From Planctomycetota bacterium (GTDB taxonomy: Bacteria; Planctomycetota; UBA1135; GCA-002686595), in NCBI GenBank assembly GCA_947484275.1, contig CANKOY010000021.1:1-52532 (forward strand): a DNA stretch of 52,532 bases, in the 5' to 3' direction. Of the stretch, positions 52,185 to 52,532 are shown piece after piece. How positions within the stretch are numbered: position 1 is the stretch's first letter; each line of letters opens with the position of its first letter. A program made the position numbers and the translations under genes. The notes under the pieces were generated by a model, which saw only the letters and a program-made list of their open reading frames with translations, made no database searches and was not told the origin of the DNA.

Positions 52185-52532
52185 TCAGCGCACCAAATCG
52201 AACTGCTGCCGTAAGTTCGCGGCGCGCCCAGCGTCGACCTCGGCGAGCCGACGGCAGGCATCCTCAGCGCGCGCGCGATCGCCCTTTAGTGCGCAGGCAG
52301 TCGCGAGGTTCTCCAGCGCGTCGGCATGGCGGGGCGCGAGGCGCAGGGCCGTCTCGAACTGCGCGAGCGCCTCGCCGTAGCGCTGCAAATTGAGGTAGGC
52401 GACGCCCAGGTTGTTCCAGGCGTCGAGGTTCGAATCGTCGAGCTCCAGCGCCCGCTGGTAGGCCGCGATCGCCTGCTCGCGCTCGAGCGCTCGCAGGTGG
52501 ACGTTGCCCAGGTTGTAGTGGGCCGCGGAATA
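52185..52532 (-). CDS. TPR-repeat protein, C-terminal part (5' end outside window)
   Basis: 115 codons, open to the window edge. TPR units: AHYNLGNVHLRALEREQAIA, YQRALELDDSNLDAWNNLGV, RYGEALAQFETALRLAPRHA and DALENLATACALKGDRARAE. It ends NLRQQFDLVR. The missing N-terminal part will decide the function (kinase, glycosyltransferase or simple TPR protein). The IS91-type remnant begins just after its stop codon, so the gene appears intact at its 3' end. Confidence 0.85.
   Translation of the reverse strand, partial: YSAAHYNLGNVHLRALEREQAIAAYQRALELDDSNLDAWNNLGVAYLNLQRYGEALAQFETALRLAPRHADALENLATACALKGDRARAEDACRRLAEVDAGRAANLRQQFDLVR

Overview
This is a GC-rich chromosomal window, most likely from a planctomycete-type bacterium (Planctomycetota). 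The reasons are a membrane-anchored Ser/Thr kinase with TPRs, two ECF-type sigma factors, a giant PVC-type CxxCH haem protein flanked by two ThuA domains, a TPR lipoprotein next to a CRTAC/ASPIC-UnbV protein, and several secreted proteins that share a C-terminal module ending in a W-x-RD...LS(N/D)xL motif. MltA, a lipid-A-biosynthesis N-terminal-domain protein and many lipoboxes point to a diderm envelope. The species cannot be fixed from the sequence alone.

Layout. 0-8 kb: three secreted proteins with the shared C-terminal module, interspersed with a kinase, an ECF sigma factor and a GT4 glycosyltransferase. 8-20 kb: a B12-binding radical SAM protein, a secreted SGNH-like hydrolase, a TPR lipoprotein with a CRTAC protein, a questin-oxidase-like protein, and a 1156-residue flavin/Fe-S oxidoreductase that fuses GltD/NfnB-like and PyrK/NfnA-like halves. 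19.2-20.3 kb: a poor region with one broken DUF1580-like gene. 20-26.5 kb: a PhoX-like phosphatase, tRNA-Arg(CCG), a secreted calcium-repeat protein, and a translationally coupled sigma / membrane anti-sigma / RseB-like lipoprotein operon. 26.6-32.6 kb: the PVC haem protein, a cupin and a GNAT. 32.6-47.6 kb: NAD synthetase beside a separate nitrilase-type amidase, MoxR, HAD, an envelope cluster (MltA, lipoprotein methyltransferase, LAB_N protein, GT2), a two-component system, an MBL-rhodanese, ChrA and proline iminopeptidase.

47.6-52.5 kb is mobile. A compact module (DUF5372-like protein, HTH protein, a 97-residue protein and a large serine recombinase, the last three joined by 4-bp overlaps) lies between two pieces of one IS91-type transposase gene. 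I read this as a small serine-recombinase element that jumped into an IS91-type gene. Its recombinase carries one in-frame amber codon. Two 15-bp palindromes sit upstream of the HTH gene. This module is the best candidate for an undescribed system here.

Many single genes have a TAnnnT hexamer 6-14 nt before the start codon and no Shine-Dalgarno sequence, which suggests leaderless transcripts. Operon-internal genes instead rely on overlapping stop/start codons, and a few genes (radical SAM, PhoX, the helical protein at 26 kb) have a clear SD.
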